A DNA stretch of 64,000 nucleotides from Fen-1231 sp035286465. GTDB taxonomy: Bacteria; Gemmatimonadota; Gemmatimonadetes; Gemmatimonadales; Gemmatimonadaceae. The notes under the pieces were generated by a model. It was not told the origin of the DNA. It was given only the letters and a program-made list of their open reading frames with translations, and made no database searches. Shown one piece after another: positions 7,821 through 18,312 of this stretch. The stretch is from positions 35,664-99,663 of the forward strand of contig DATEDF010000070.1 in the NCBI GenBank assembly GCA_035286465.1, written 5' to 3'. The stretch's first letter is position 1. Every line of letters starts with the position of its first letter. Position numbers and translations under genes: made by a program.

Positions 7821-8726
7821 TCAGACCTCCAGCACCCCCGTGTCCACGCGGCGCATGAGCGCGCCCCAGCGCGCGTCCACATCCGCCTGGATGCGTGCGA
7901 CCTGTTCTTCGCTCAAATGACGGAATCTCCCCTGGCGTCGCAAGTACGGCTCGACGGCCTCCGCGGCGTGGTTCACCGTGAGGCGCCAGCGCTCGCCGTC
8001 CTCCACCTCGAGGAGCGGAAAGATCCGGCTTTGCACGGCCATCCGCGCCAGCTCGATCGTCTCCTCGTCCGCGGACTTCCATCCGGGCGGGCACGGCGCG
8101 AGGATGTGCAGGAAGCGTGTTCCCCGCACGGCGCGCGCACGCCGCACCTTTGCAAGCAGGTCCACCGGATAGGCGACGCTGGCGGTCGCGGCATAGGGAA
8201 TCCGGTGCGCAGCGAGGATCGCCAGAATGTCCTTCTTCGGACTCGCTTCCGGGTGCGGCACCGGCGTTGTGGACGTCCAGGCGCCCCACGGCGTGGCGGA
8301 TGAGCGCTGGACCCCCGTGTTCATGTACGCTTCGTTGTCATAGCAGCAGTAGAGCAAGTCCTCGTTGCGTTCCGCCGCGCCCGAGAGCGCCTGCAGGCCG
8401 ATGTCGAAGGTCCCGCCGTCGCCGGCCCAGACCATCACGGCGGTGTCCGTTTCCCCTCGCACGTCCAGGGCCGCGCGCACGCCCGAGGCGAGCGCGGCCC
8501 CTGTGGCGAACGCCGTGTGGTACACCGGTACCTGGAGCGACGACTGGGGCCACGGACCCGCGATGATGGACCAGCAGCTCGCCGGCATCACGACGATCGT
8601 CCTGGGTCCCATCCCCTTGAGCACCAGGCGCATCGCCAAAGGCGCCGCGCATCCCGGACAGGCGAGATGCCCCGAGGTCATCAGGTCGTCGCGCGGGACC
8701 TCGTCGCGAATCAGGAGCTGGCTCAC
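7821..8726 (-). CDS. porB: 2-oxoacid:ferredoxin oxidoreductase, beta subunit
   Basis: 301-residue thiamine-diphosphate subunit of pyruvate (or other 2-oxoacid) ferredoxin oxidoreductase. It has the N-terminal HLACPGCAAPLAMRLVLKG motif, whose Cys pair helps hold a [4Fe-4S] cluster. The ThDP/Mg motif is GDGGTFDIGLQAL, then NEAYMNTGVQRS and a late Cys in ILAPCPPGW. It starts with ATG overlapping the porA stop by 4 nt. With porA and porC it would catalyse CoA-dependent oxidation of pyruvate with reduction of ferredoxin. Substrate choice among pyruvate, 2-oxoglutarate or branched oxoacids cannot be settled by eye; the PorA/PorB style favours pyruvate. Confidence 0.9.
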   Translation of the reverse strand: MSQLLIRDEVPRDDLMTSGHLACPGCAAPLAMRLVLKGMGPRTIVVMPASCWSIIAGPWPQSSLQVPVYHTAFATGAALASGVRAALDVRGETDTAVMVWAGDGGTFDIGLQALSGAAERNEDLLYCCYDNEAYMNTGVQRSSATPWGAWTSTTPVPHPEASPKKDILAILAAHRIPYAATASVAYPVDLLAKVRRARAVRGTRFLHILAPCPPGWKSADEETIELARMAVQSRIFPLLEVEDGERWRLTVNHAAEAVEPYLRRQGRFRHLSEEQVARIQADVDARWGALMRRVDTGVLEV

Positions 8727-9883
8727 GGATTCACCCCCACCCAGACGTCTTCACGCTCGGGCTGCGCGCACTGCCGCGTGCGGTCAATGACCTCGTCAAT
8801 CACCGACGGAGTGACGTCGCGGCCACCCAACCCGAGGACATAGCCGTAGACCTCGGGCCGGTCTCCCGATGGGAGATCGTACAGGGCGGAGCGCGTCTCC
8901 TCGGCAAAGATCCCGCCGTGCCCCGGCGATACGTTCCGGTCGAGCACGGCCACCCGCGCCACGCCCGCGAGGAGCCGCCGGAGGCCGGCGGTCGGGAATG
9001 GACGGAACATCTTCACCTTGACGAGCCCAATCGCCTCGCCCTCGTCCCGCCGGCGGTCCACGACGAAGCGTGCCGTCGAGGTCACCGTCCCCGACGTGAC
9101 GAGCAGCAGCTCCGCGTCTTCCGTGCGGTAACCTTCGATGGCGCCGTAGCGCCGACCGAACATCCGCAGCCAGTCCGCCTCGATGCGTTCAAGGACGTGC
9201 GGCACTTCCCGCATCGCCTCCTGTTGCAGCCACCGCATCTCCATGTAGCTGTCCGGCCGCACGAGTGCCCCGAAGGCCCGGGGCTCGTTCACGTCGAGCT
9301 TGAGCCGCGCCGTTCGCGGCGGAAGGAACCGATCCACCATCTCCTGATCCGGAATGTCCACGGGCTCGGCGGTGTGCGACAGATAGAACGCGTCGAGCAC
9401 CAGCATCACGGGGAGATCCACCGCCTCCGCGAGCTTGAACGCCTGGATCGCCGTGTCGAGCACCTCCTGGTTGGTCTCGCAGTAGAGCTGGACCCATCCA
9501 GTATCGCGTTGCGACAGGCTGTCGTTCTGATCGGTCCAGATGTTCCACCCGGGCCCCAGCGCACGGTTCACGTTCGCCATCACGATGGGATGCCGGCCGC
9601 CGGCCGCCCAGTGCAGCATTTCGTGCATGAAGACGAGCCCGTGCGAGGAGGTCGCCGTGAACGCGCGGGCGCCCGCAGCCGAGGCGCCGACGCAGGCGGC
9701 CATTGCCGAGTGCTCCGACTCCACCTTGATGAAGCGGGCGGCCAGTGTGCCGTTGGCGCACATCTCCGACAGCTTCTCGACGACCTGAGTCTGCGGCGTG
9801 ATGGGGTACGCGGAGATCACCTCGACGCGGGCAAGTCGTGCGCCCCACGAGACCGCGTGATTGCCCACGATGACCTGTCTCAC
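8723..9883 (-). CDS. porA: 2-oxoacid:ferredoxin oxidoreductase, alpha subunit
   Basis: 386 residues. It begins at a GTG that overlaps the stop of the upstream FAD/ferredoxin gene (GTGA). The pyrimidine-binding domain starts with EVISAYPITPQTQVVEKLSE. The middle carries the family's ATSSHGLVFMHEMLHWAAG segment, and the C-terminal transketolase-like domain reads VKVKMFRPFPTAGLRRLLAG. It binds the 2-oxoacid and pairs with PorB across the active site. An upstream ATG would give a 23-residue basic extension inside the neighbouring gene and is rejected. Confidence 0.9.
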   Translation of the reverse strand: MRQVIVGNHAVSWGARLARVEVISAYPITPQTQVVEKLSEMCANGTLAARFIKVESEHSAMAACVGASAAGARAFTATSSHGLVFMHEMLHWAAGGRHPIVMANVNRALGPGWNIWTDQNDSLSQRDTGWVQLYCETNQEVLDTAIQAFKLAEAVDLPVMLVLDAFYLSHTAEPVDIPDQEMVDRFLPPRTARLKLDVNEPRAFGALVRPDSYMEMRWLQQEAMREVPHVLERIEADWLRMFGRRYGAIEGYRTEDAELLLVTSGTVTSTARFVVDRRRDEGEAIGLVKVKMFRPFPTAGLRRLLAGVARVAVLDRNVSPGHGGIFAEETRSALYDLPSGDRPEVYGYVLGLGGRDVTPSVIDEVIDRTRQCAQPEREDVWVGVNP

Positions 9884-11589
9884 GGCCCTTCCCGCGTCAT
9901 CACGATCGCGCCGCGTGGACATTCCGCCACGCACACGCCGCAGCCCTTGCAATAGTCGAGCGCGATCCGGTACGCCCCGTCGCCGTTGCGCGAGATCGCG
10001 AGGTCGGGGCAGAAGATCAGGCAGACATCACAGTGCGTGCAGACACCGCAGTTGAGGCATCGGCGCGCCTCCTCTTCCGCCTCCTCGCGCGTCAGCCCGC
10101 GGTTCACTTCGTCGAACGTGGCGCGTGCGCGCTCGGGCCGTGCGTGCGTGTCGCGCCTTCGCGCCACCTTCACGAAGTGGTTGAGGTTCAGCTCCTCGAA
10201 CGTGACCACCTCGTTCACCGGTGCGACGCGCGCGACGGGGTCGCGCCCGAGCCAGCGCAGCGCGCTGATGTTCCCGCCGCCGAAGCGCAGTGCCTCGAGA
10301 TCGTCCGCGTCGCGCGGCTCTCGAGGGCGCGCGCGGAGCTGCCGGTCAATGCCGACCGCGGCTCGCTTGCCGGCGCCGAGCGCGTCGGCGACCGTGCGCG
10401 GCGCCTCCGTGACGTCACCGCCCGCGAACACGGCGGCCCTGCTCGTCCGTCCGAGCGGGTCCACCCGCACGCCGCTGTCACGCCGCGCGAGATCCGGAGG
10501 AAGTGCGTCGAGGTCCGGCGACTCACCGATCGCCGTGAGCACCGTGTCCGCGAGGAGCGTAAACCGCTCGCCGGTGGACTCCGGGCGCCGCCGCCCGCTC
10601 GCGTCCGGCTCGCCCAGCGCCATCCGCTCGCACTCGACCGCACGCAGCGTGCCGTGCACGACGTGGAACCCCACCGGAGCCGCCAGGAAGGCGAACGCCA
10701 CGCCTTCGCGGTCGGCCTCCTCCACTTCATCCGCGATCGCGGGCATCTCCGCGCGCGTGCGCCGGTAGAGCACCGTGACCGAGGCGCCCAGGCGCAGCGC
10801 CGAGCGCGCACAGTCCATCGCGGTGTTGCCGCCTCCCACCACGACCACTCTCCGGCCCACGCTCGGCCGCGCGCCCGCGTTGACCTCCCTGAGGAAGGCG
10901 AGGCCCGGTCTGACGCCCGTCCCGTCTTCGCCCTCCACGCCGAGCGCGCGGCTCGCGTGCGCTCCGCTCGCGACGAACAACGCGTCGAAGTCGGCGAGCA
11001 CGCGCTCCCAGGGCAGGTCGGCCCCGACGCGCACGCCGCAGCGCATCTCGACGCCGAGCGCGCGGATCCGTTCGATCTCGCCATCGAGAATCGCGCGCGG
11101 CAGGCGGTACTCGGGAATCCCCTGGCGCAGCATGCCGCCCGGTGCCGACGCCGCCTCGAACACCGTGACGTGATATCCGAACCGCGAGAGGTGATACGCG
11201 CAGGAGAGCCCCGCGGGCCCGGAGCCGACCACCGCGACGCGTTCGTCGCGCCTCGGCGCGACCGAGTCGGAGAGTGGCTCCTGCAGCGCGAGGTCGCCGA
11301 GCATCCGTTCGACGGCGTGGATCGACACGGCCGCGTCGAACATCCCGCGATTGCACGCACTCTCGCACGGATGATGGCAGACGCGGCCCGTGACCGCCGG
11401 CATCGGGTTCTCCGCGAGGAGCAGCCGCCGGGCGTCGGCAACGCGATCCTCGCGCATCAGGTTCAGGTACCCCTCGATGTCGATCCCGACCGGACACCCG
11501 CGGTTGCACGGCGCCACGCGGTCGTGGTACACGGGCCAGATGTACTTCCACGAACCGGTGTGCGTGACCAGCGTGGAGGTGCCGCTCAC
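9880..11589 (-). CDS. FAD-dependent GltD-like oxidoreductase fused to a 2[4Fe-4S] ferredoxin domain
   Basis: 569 residues from GTG 11589. The N-terminal domain has the GltD/PreT Cys set (APCNRGCPVGIDIEGYL, then VCHHPCESACNRG). Next is an FAD Rossmann motif (VAVVGSGPAGLSCAYHLSR) and a second dinucleotide motif (VVVVGGGNTAMDCARSAL), probably for NADP(H). The last 70 residues form a PorD-like ferredoxin with eight-plus cysteines (CLNCGVCTHCDVC ... CKGCGVCVAECPRG). Lying between porC and porA, it probably supplies the delta (ferredoxin) subunit and links the complex to NAD(P)H. The start is uncertain by up to 50 nt because porC ends just upstream. Confidence 0.85.
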   Translation of the reverse strand: MSGTSTLVTHTGSWKYIWPVYHDRVAPCNRGCPVGIDIEGYLNLMREDRVADARRLLLAENPMPAVTGRVCHHPCESACNRGMFDAAVSIHAVERMLGDLALQEPLSDSVAPRRDERVAVVGSGPAGLSCAYHLSRFGYHVTVFEAASAPGGMLRQGIPEYRLPRAILDGEIERIRALGVEMRCGVRVGADLPWERVLADFDALFVASGAHASRALGVEGEDGTGVRPGLAFLREVNAGARPSVGRRVVVVGGGNTAMDCARSALRLGASVTVLYRRTRAEMPAIADEVEEADREGVAFAFLAAPVGFHVVHGTLRAVECERMALGEPDASGRRRPESTGERFTLLADTVLTAIGESPDLDALPPDLARRDSGVRVDPLGRTSRAAVFAGGDVTEAPRTVADALGAGKRAAVGIDRQLRARPREPRDADDLEALRFGGGNISALRWLGRDPVARVAPVNEVVTFEELNLNHFVKVARRRDTHARPERARATFDEVNRGLTREEAEEEARRCLNCGVCTHCDVCLIFCPDLAISRNGDGAYRIALDYCKGCGVCVAECPRGAIVMTREGP

Positions 11590-11635
11590 CGAAACGGGCG
11601 GGATCCCGCGCCTCGTGGCCCGCCCCGCTGAGCGG

Positions 11636-12214
11636 CTAGACACGGGCCGCCCCCGACTCGACCGCGCGCCGCACGGCATGAGCGGCCGCCACCGCGGCGG
11701 CGACGTTCTCCTCGGTCTGCGTCGGCACCTCCGAGCGAATCGCTTCACACACGGAGTCCAGCCGCACCAGTCCCGAGTCCGCGGCGAACGCGCCCAGAAT
11801 GGAGGTGTTCACGATGGGTTGCGTATGCGAGCCGAGCCCGTGGCGACTCGCGATGGCGCTCGCATCCACCGTGGCGACGCAAAAGCGCTCGAGCAGCCGC
11901 GGATATGCCTCAGGCGGTCGATCGGAGTTGATGAGGATGCTGCCACCGGGCTTGAGCCCCGCGGTGACGTCCACCACCTCGACCAACGTGGGATCCAGGA
12001 CGATGAGGTCGTCGGGAGCGAGGATTTCGCAGCGGAGGAGAATCGGCGAGTCGTTCACGCGGAGGAACGCGGTGACGGGTGCGCCGCGACGCTCCACACC
12101 GAACATCGGAAACGACTGGACCTGGCGTCCCTCGAGAAAAAGCGCCACCGCCAGCAGCTTGGAGGCGACGACGGTGCCTTGGCCGCCACGGCCGTGGAAG
12201 CGGAGTTCACGCAT
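11636..12214 (-). CDS. porC: 2-oxoacid:ferredoxin oxidoreductase, gamma subunit
   Basis: 192 residues with the gamma-subunit opening RFHGRGGQGTVVASKLLA, which forms the CoA/nucleotide-facing loop. It continues with QSFPMFGVERRGAPVTAFLR, both typical of PorC. First large gene of the four-subunit operon (porC, FAD-ferredoxin, porA, porB). The ATG overlaps the end of a small upstream reading frame by 8 nt, suggesting coupled translation. Confidence 0.9.
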   Translation of the reverse strand: MRELRFHGRGGQGTVVASKLLAVALFLEGRQVQSFPMFGVERRGAPVTAFLRVNDSPILLRCEILAPDDLIVLDPTLVEVVDVTAGLKPGGSILINSDRPPEAYPRLLERFCVATVDASAIASRHGLGSHTQPIVNTSILGAFAADSGLVRLDSVCEAIRSEVPTQTEENVAAAVAAAHAVRRAVESGAARV

Positions 12215-12404
12215 CAGCCGCGCCCGGCCGCCCGTTCGGCGACGAATCCCGTGACGGCCGCGCTCTCTCGCAGTCGACGCAATCCACGCCGAGCTCCGGA
12301 CACGGAACGCCGTCCGCCTGCGCCTCGAGGCACGGGACCCCGAGCCCGGGCTGTGGGAGTCGCAACTCGAAGCTCGTAGGCGGCAGTCGAAGGCGGTCCA
12401 ACAT
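12207..12404 (-). CDS. Small Cys-containing protein upstream of porC
   Basis: 65 residues, not recognised. It carries four cysteines (residues about 25, 35, 42, 45) in the stretch GVPCLEAQADGVPCPELG and DCVDCE, a spacing compatible with a metal or Fe-S site. A strong purine-rich ribosome-binding sequence (GGGAGGGG) directly precedes the ATG. The stop overlaps porC, which argues for a real first gene of the por operon. It may serve in assembly or electron transfer, but that is inference from position. Confidence 0.5.
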   Translation of the reverse strand: MLDRLRLPPTSFELRLPQPGLGVPCLEAQADGVPCPELGVDCVDCERARPSRDSSPNGRPGAADA

Positions 12405-12578
12405 CCCCTCCCGAGACGAGACCGCGACGCGGAACGCGCTCGCGGGGACGCTATAGGATGGGGACCTGCACCGTTCTGGAGAATCGGAAAAACCCCACGG
12501 ACCGGTTACGCATCGGCCGCTCGCGGCGCGTACCGCGCGGCGCGTCTCGTACGGCGCCTGCCGCGCGGCGTACCGCGG
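12405..12578 (-). other. Intergenic region with GC-rich inverted repeat and T5 tract
   Basis: Between the GcvT-like gene and the por operon. Just after the TAA stop of the GcvT-like gene lie two CCGCGCGG palindromes flanked by GTAC, able to form a hairpin. About 40 nt later (minus strand) comes GGGGTTTTT (12497-12489), so a terminator is plausible. Farther on, CCTATAGC may be a -10 for the por operon, but no -35 is visible. No gene is seen. Confidence 0.35.
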
Positions 12579-13727
12579 TTACGACACGGGTATCCGTTTC
12601 TCCGGATCCACGAACGGGAGCGGGACGACCGTCGCGGTGCGCGGGCCCCACTCGCTTTCCACGTCAACGGCTGCGCCCGTGACGGCAAGCCGGGTCGGGA
12701 GCCAGCAGTAGCCGATGTTCTTCCTGAGCCTTGGCGAGTAGATCGCCGAGGTGACCTTCCCGACGCGTGTGCCGGCCGCGTAGGCCGGCCACTTGGTGAA
12801 GTTGAGCGCCGGGAATGGATCGCCGCTCAGCTCCACGCCGGCGATGCGCCGTTCGACCCCCCGATCGCCAATCCGCCGGAGCGCCTCCATCGCCACGCAT
12901 TCACCGGCCATCCCGAAGTCCACGAGTCGCTCGAGTCCCATCTCGAAGGGGTTGTTCTCGTAGGTCATGTCGGCGCCCCAATTGAAGATCCCACCCTCGA
13001 TTCGTCGAATGTCACTGGGGCCGGTCGGCCGGATATCGTACGGAGCGCCGGCCTTCATGATCCGCTCCCACAACTCGGTCCCGCGCGTCGGGTCGAGCAG
13101 GTAGACCTCATAGCCGACCTCGGAGGTCCAGCCGGTGCGGGTCACGATCACCGGGATGCCGTCCACCGTCGCTTCGCGGAAGAAGTAGTACTTGAGATCG
13201 AGGATCCCGTCGCCGAAGAGGGAGCGCACCACGTCACGGGATTTCGGGCCCTGAATCTGCAACGGGTGGGCCTCGGCCTCGCGAACATGCGCGTCGAGCC
13301 CTGCCCTCGCCGCGAGTCCCCGGGCGAAGAAGAGCGCGTCGCTCGACGCGAGTGCGAACCAGAACCGGTGCTCGCCCATCCGGGTCATCACCGGATCGTT
13401 CAGGATGCCGCCGTCGGTCGCGCAGAGAAGGACGTACTTCGCCTGCCCGACGGCGCACGTCGAGAGGTCGCGGGGGGTCATGAGCTGAGCCAGCCGTTGT
13501 GCGTCCTTGCCGGAGACTTCCAGGCATCGCTCAACGGCCACGTCCCAGAGTGTCACGTGGTTCAGGAGGTGCCAGTACTCCGCCTCGAAGTCGTCGTAGT
13601 TGGTAGGGAACAGCATGTGGTTGTACACCGTGTATCCACGCGGCCCGTGGCGCTGCTCGGCCTCGTAGAACGGTGAGCGGCGCAGACGCGCGCCGCGCTG
13701 CACCAAACGCATGTCAAACGGCGACAT
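12579..13727 (-). CDS. GcvT/DmdA-family aminomethyltransferase-like protein
   Basis: 382 residues of the tetrahydrofolate-dependent GcvT fold. Landmarks are LLNHVTLWDVAVERCLEVSG, DAQRLAQLMTPRDLS, the RTGWTSEVGYEVYL motif and a C-terminal barrel (GTRVGKVTSAIYSPRLRKNI). No gcvH or gcvP is nearby, so it is unlikely to be a plain glycine-cleavage T protein. Stand-alone relatives demethylate substrates such as dimethylsulfoniopropionate or glycine-betaine derivatives, passing the methyl to tetrahydrofolate. The start MSPFDMRL (13727) is preceded by AGAGGAG at 7 nt, better than the upstream in-frame ATG at 13751. Confidence 0.8.
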   Translation of the reverse strand: MSPFDMRLVQRGARLRRSPFYEAEQRHGPRGYTVYNHMLFPTNYDDFEAEYWHLLNHVTLWDVAVERCLEVSGKDAQRLAQLMTPRDLSTCAVGQAKYVLLCATDGGILNDPVMTRMGEHRFWFALASSDALFFARGLAARAGLDAHVREAEAHPLQIQGPKSRDVVRSLFGDGILDLKYYFFREATVDGIPVIVTRTGWTSEVGYEVYLLDPTRGTELWERIMKAGAPYDIRPTGPSDIRRIEGGIFNWGADMTYENNPFEMGLERLVDFGMAGECVAMEALRRIGDRGVERRIAGVELSGDPFPALNFTKWPAYAAGTRVGKVTSAIYSPRLRKNIGYCWLPTRLAVTGAAVDVESEWGPRTATVVPLPFVDPEKRIPVS

Positions 13728-13814
13728 CGAGCATCTCCTCTGGCGTGTCACGTGGTTCTGTCGCCCGGCTGAGCTGGAACGCGACGGAAGACGGGAACGA
13801 CAAACGCGGATCGT

Positions 13815-14582
13815 CTAGCCGGGGTCTCCCTTCACGACGATGGCCGGAGATGGACCCGGCGACCGACGGCGCTCCTGTCCGTCAACGGGAGCCGTCCTCA
13901 GCCTTCGCTTGAGCAACTGCCCGGCGGCGGCCTCCAGCGCGGAACGATTGAGGATCTTGATTCCGTTCTGGGACGTCTCGATGAGATTCCGGGAAGCGAG
14001 CGAACTGATCGTGCGAGAGACCGTCTCCCGGCTGGAGCCGACCATCTGCGCGATGACCTGATGCGTCGGCGGGTCGGGGATGTGCTGGCCGTCGCGGCGC
14101 GCCGCGAGTTCCAGGAACAGGTGTGACACCCGTCCGGCGACGTCGAGCAGCATCAACTCACCGATCTTGTGGTCCGCCTCGCGCAGGCGGCTACAGAGCG
14201 CCCGCAGCAGTCCGAACGCCACGCCCGGCATGTCCGCGATGCAGCGCCGCAGATCGTCCCGTTGCAGCACCAGGAGACTCGAATCCTCCATCGCGATCAC
14301 GGTCGCCGCATAGGGTTCGTCGTCCATCAGCGCCATCTCGCCGAAGAAGTCGCCGTGCCGCATCAGCGCGAGAACGACTTCCCTCCCATCCTCGGCGATA
14401 AGCATCACCTTGACCTGTCCGGCGATGACCACATAGAACGCATCGCAGGGGTCGTGGGCGAAGAGGATGACCCGGTTCTTCGTGTAGTCCCGCTGCTTCA
14501 GGAGGCGGGCGAGCAGTTCAAGATCGCTCTCCCGGAGCTGTGCGAAGAGCGGCACGGCTCGAAGTGCGCTGGCGGCCGTCAT
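13815..14582 (-). CDS. Crp/Fnr-family transcriptional regulator
   Basis: 255 residues. An N-terminal cyclic-nucleotide-binding-like jelly roll (about 10-125) includes DAFYVVIAGQVKVMLIAEDGREVVL and GDFFGEMALMDDEPYAATV. A C-terminal winged helix has the recognition helix in HQVIAQMVGSSRETVSRTI. The FGEMAL motif resembles that of CRP, but key ligand residues cannot be judged by eye. There is no N-terminal Cys cluster, so it is not an oxygen-sensing FNR. It is upstream of and may regulate or be co-transcribed with the GcvT-like gene. The last 40 residues form a Pro/Arg-rich tail. Confidence 0.88.
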   Translation of the reverse strand: MTAASALRAVPLFAQLRESDLELLARLLKQRDYTKNRVILFAHDPCDAFYVVIAGQVKVMLIAEDGREVVLALMRHGDFFGEMALMDDEPYAATVIAMEDSSLLVLQRDDLRRCIADMPGVAFGLLRALCSRLREADHKIGELMLLDVAGRVSHLFLELAARRDGQHIPDPPTHQVIAQMVGSSRETVSRTISSLASRNLIETSQNGIKILNRSALEAAAGQLLKRRLRTAPVDGQERRRSPGPSPAIVVKGDPG

Positions 14583-14769
14583 GTCAGTGTTCGGTCATCC
14601 GATGAGTGGATGCGCGGCACGGAAGCACCATCCCGCCTCCGGCCGGCAAGCGCTGGTCTCCAAGTGGGAAGCTAGCATGGGTGACAGCGACCCGCCGCGC
14701 AAGCGAGCGCCGCAGCGCCGCGCCTCCGCGGGGCGCGGCACGAGCATGTGCACGTCCCGGCGGCCGCCT
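14583..14769 (-). other. Intergenic region with 7-bp GC hairpin
   Basis: Between the MATE gene and the Crp-like gene. CCGCGCC (14718-14724) pairs with GGCGCGG (14732-14738) over a 7-nt loop about 30 nt after the MATE stop, a weak terminator candidate without a T-tract. No heptamer array, tRNA or small gene is seen. Confidence 0.3.
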
Positions 14770-16161
14770 TCAGTCAACGACCACCGCATACTCCGCCCCT
14801 TCGTCTATCTGAAGGCGTCGAATGTCCTGCGCGAGGCGCCAGCGAACGCGCCAGAGCTGAAGCCCCGCCACCACCAGCAGGCTGCCCACGTAGCCCCACC
14901 AGATCCCCCGCGGGCCCAGCCCCAGCGCGAATCCGAGCAGCAGACTCAGGGGCACACCGATCCCCCAGAAGCCGGCGAGGTGGAGGAGCATCGGCACGCG
15001 CGTGTCGCCCGTGCCGCGCAGGACACCCGCCGCCACGCCCTGGACGCCGTCGAAGATCTGGAAGATGCCGGCGATCAGGATCAACGACGCGGCCATCGCG
15101 ACGGTCTCCGGGTCGGACACGAAAAGCGAGGCGAGCGGGCGAGGGAGCACCAGGAACGCGGCCGCCGCCACCGTCATGAAGCCGACGCCCACCGCGATGG
15201 CCGCCACTGCGTCGCGGCGCGCAGCCGCCAGATCGCGCCGGCCGATCGCCCGCCCCACCATGGCCGCGGCCGCGGCCGAAAGGCCGAGCGGCACCATGAA
15301 CGTGAGCGCCGCGAGATTGAGTGCGATCTCGTGACCCGCGAGCGGTACGGTGCCGAACCAGCCGATGAACACCGCGCCCGCGGCGAAGACCGCGACCTCG
15401 AGCCACTGCTGGAATCCGATCGGCAGGCCGATCCGGACCATCCTGAGGAGGGGGCCTGAGCGCGTCGCCCCGGTGCGCCATCGTGCCAGCGCCGGGCGCA
15501 GCTCGCGCCAGCCCAGCGCGAGCACCATCGCGAGCATCGCCCAGCGGCTCAGCACCGTCGAGATCGCCGAGCCGACCGCCCCCAGGGCGGGAAGGCCGAA
15601 GTGGCCGTAGATGAGCACCCAGTTGAGACCGGCGTTCACGACGTTGGCGGCGATGATCGAGATGACCACCGCGCGGACACGCGCCATCGCCTGGAGTGTC
15701 TGGCGGAGCACGACGAAGAGATAGAACGGCACGACGCCCAGGATGGACCAGCGCGAGAAGGTCGCGGCGATGGGCGTGACTTCGGGAGGCTGCCGGAGCA
15801 CCCCGAACACGAGCTCGCCGGGAATCAGGAAGAGCGCCGTCGGGATGCTGAGGCCGAGGGCCAGCAAGACGCCGCGCTGCACGCCTCGCGCCACGCCCTC
15901 GTGGTCGCGCGCGCCCACCGCCTGCGACACCACCGGGTCGAGCACCAGCAGCACGCCGATCCCGGGAATCGTCAGGTTTACCCAGTAGATGTGGCCGAGC
16001 GCGACCGCCGCGATCGTCGCAGGCGAGACGCGGCCCACCATCGCGGTGTCCACCACGCCCATCAGCATCAGCCCGACCTGAGCGAGCACAACGGGCGAGG
16101 CGAGCCGCAGCATCTCGCGCAGCTCGCCTCGCGTTGGGCGGAGTTCCGAGAGGGCCAGCAC
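14770..16161 (-). CDS. MATE-family multidrug/cation antiporter
   Basis: 463 residues with about twelve hydrophobic segments in two similar halves, an inner-membrane exporter of the NorM/DinF superfamily driven by Na+ or H+. The N-terminal half shows ASPVVLAQVGLMLMGVVDTAMVGR, and the second half opens with IGLPIGFQQWLEVAVFAAG, the usual repeat of the MATE motif. The start is GTG 16161, preceded in frame by TAG. It lies 98 nt downstream of guaA with no clear terminator in between. Substrates cannot be predicted. Confidence 0.9.
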   Translation of the reverse strand: MLALSELRPTRGELREMLRLASPVVLAQVGLMLMGVVDTAMVGRVSPATIAAVALGHIYWVNLTIPGIGVLLVLDPVVSQAVGARDHEGVARGVQRGVLLALGLSIPTALFLIPGELVFGVLRQPPEVTPIAATFSRWSILGVVPFYLFVVLRQTLQAMARVRAVVISIIAANVVNAGLNWVLIYGHFGLPALGAVGSAISTVLSRWAMLAMVLALGWRELRPALARWRTGATRSGPLLRMVRIGLPIGFQQWLEVAVFAAGAVFIGWFGTVPLAGHEIALNLAALTFMVPLGLSAAAAAMVGRAIGRRDLAAARRDAVAAIAVGVGFMTVAAAAFLVLPRPLASLFVSDPETVAMAASLILIAGIFQIFDGVQGVAAGVLRGTGDTRVPMLLHLAGFWGIGVPLSLLLGFALGLGPRGIWWGYVGSLLVVAGLQLWRVRWRLAQDIRRLQIDEGAEYAVVVD

Positions 16162-16259
16162 CTACATCGTCGTGAGCGCGCAGGCCCGAATCGTCAGGCC
16201 GGCCGGAATGAGGCACGCCATCCGGGACACCACACGGCCGGCGGCCACGGGCGGGTCGC

Positions 16260-17801
<1,542 letters not shown>

Positions 17802-17802
17802 C

Positions 17803-18312
17803 TCAGAACCTCCAGTGGGGCTCGGAAAGCTTGATGAACTCCACGTGCCGCGAGTCCAGATCCAGCACCGCCGCGGTGGGCGACCCGTTGATCCACCCGC
17901 ACGCCTCGCCCGGATTGATGATCAGCGTGTCGCCACGGGTCTTCATGCTCTGCTGGTGCTCGAGGCCGTGCACGACCACGTGGTGCGCCTTGATGGAGCG
18001 CGCCGTCACGTCGCCGATATCGTGCACGAGGAGGACCTTGTGCTCGCCGATGGTCAGCGAGTGCGGCGATTCGAACAGCTCGTGCCCCATCCCCTGCGCG
18101 GCGAAGGCCTTGAGTCCTTCCGGATCGCCGTCGTTGTGGCCGAACACGCCGGCGAGCGCGACGTTCGCTTCCTGATACGGCTTCAGCGCGAACGGCGAGC
18201 AGAAGTCGCCGGCGTGCAGCAGCATCCCGACGCCCCGATCGGTCATCCGTTTGACCAGTTCCGCAATCGCCGGCACCCGGTCGTGCGTGTCGGAGATCAG
18301 TCCCACGAGCAT
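17803..18312 (-). CDS. YfcE/MJ0936-type metallophosphoesterase
   Basis: 169 residues of the small calcineurin-like phosphodiesterase family. Metal-binding motifs are ISDTHD (Asp8, His10), HAGDF (Asp36), FGHND (Asn60) and VHDIGD followed by VHGLEH. GHND replaces the usual GNHD/GNCD order, though the Asn remains. Relatives hydrolyse model phosphodiesters with Mn or Ni; the biological substrate is unknown. The ATG shares one base with the lysA stop (TGATG), and guaA follows immediately, so it is embedded in a housekeeping operon. Confidence 0.88.
   Translation of the reverse strand: MLVGLISDTHDRVPAIAELVKRMTDRGVGMLLHAGDFCSPFALKPYQEANVALAGVFGHNDGDPEGLKAFAAQGMGHELFESPHSLTIGEHKVLLVHDIGDVTARSIKAHHVVVHGLEHQQSMKTRGDTLIINPGEACGWINGSPTAAVLDLDSRHVEFIKLSEPHWRF

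Noticed and set aside
9880..11748. Longer 622-residue form of the FAD/ferredoxin protein
   Set aside because: The extra 53 residues are Arg-rich and lie within porC; the start after porC fits the family.
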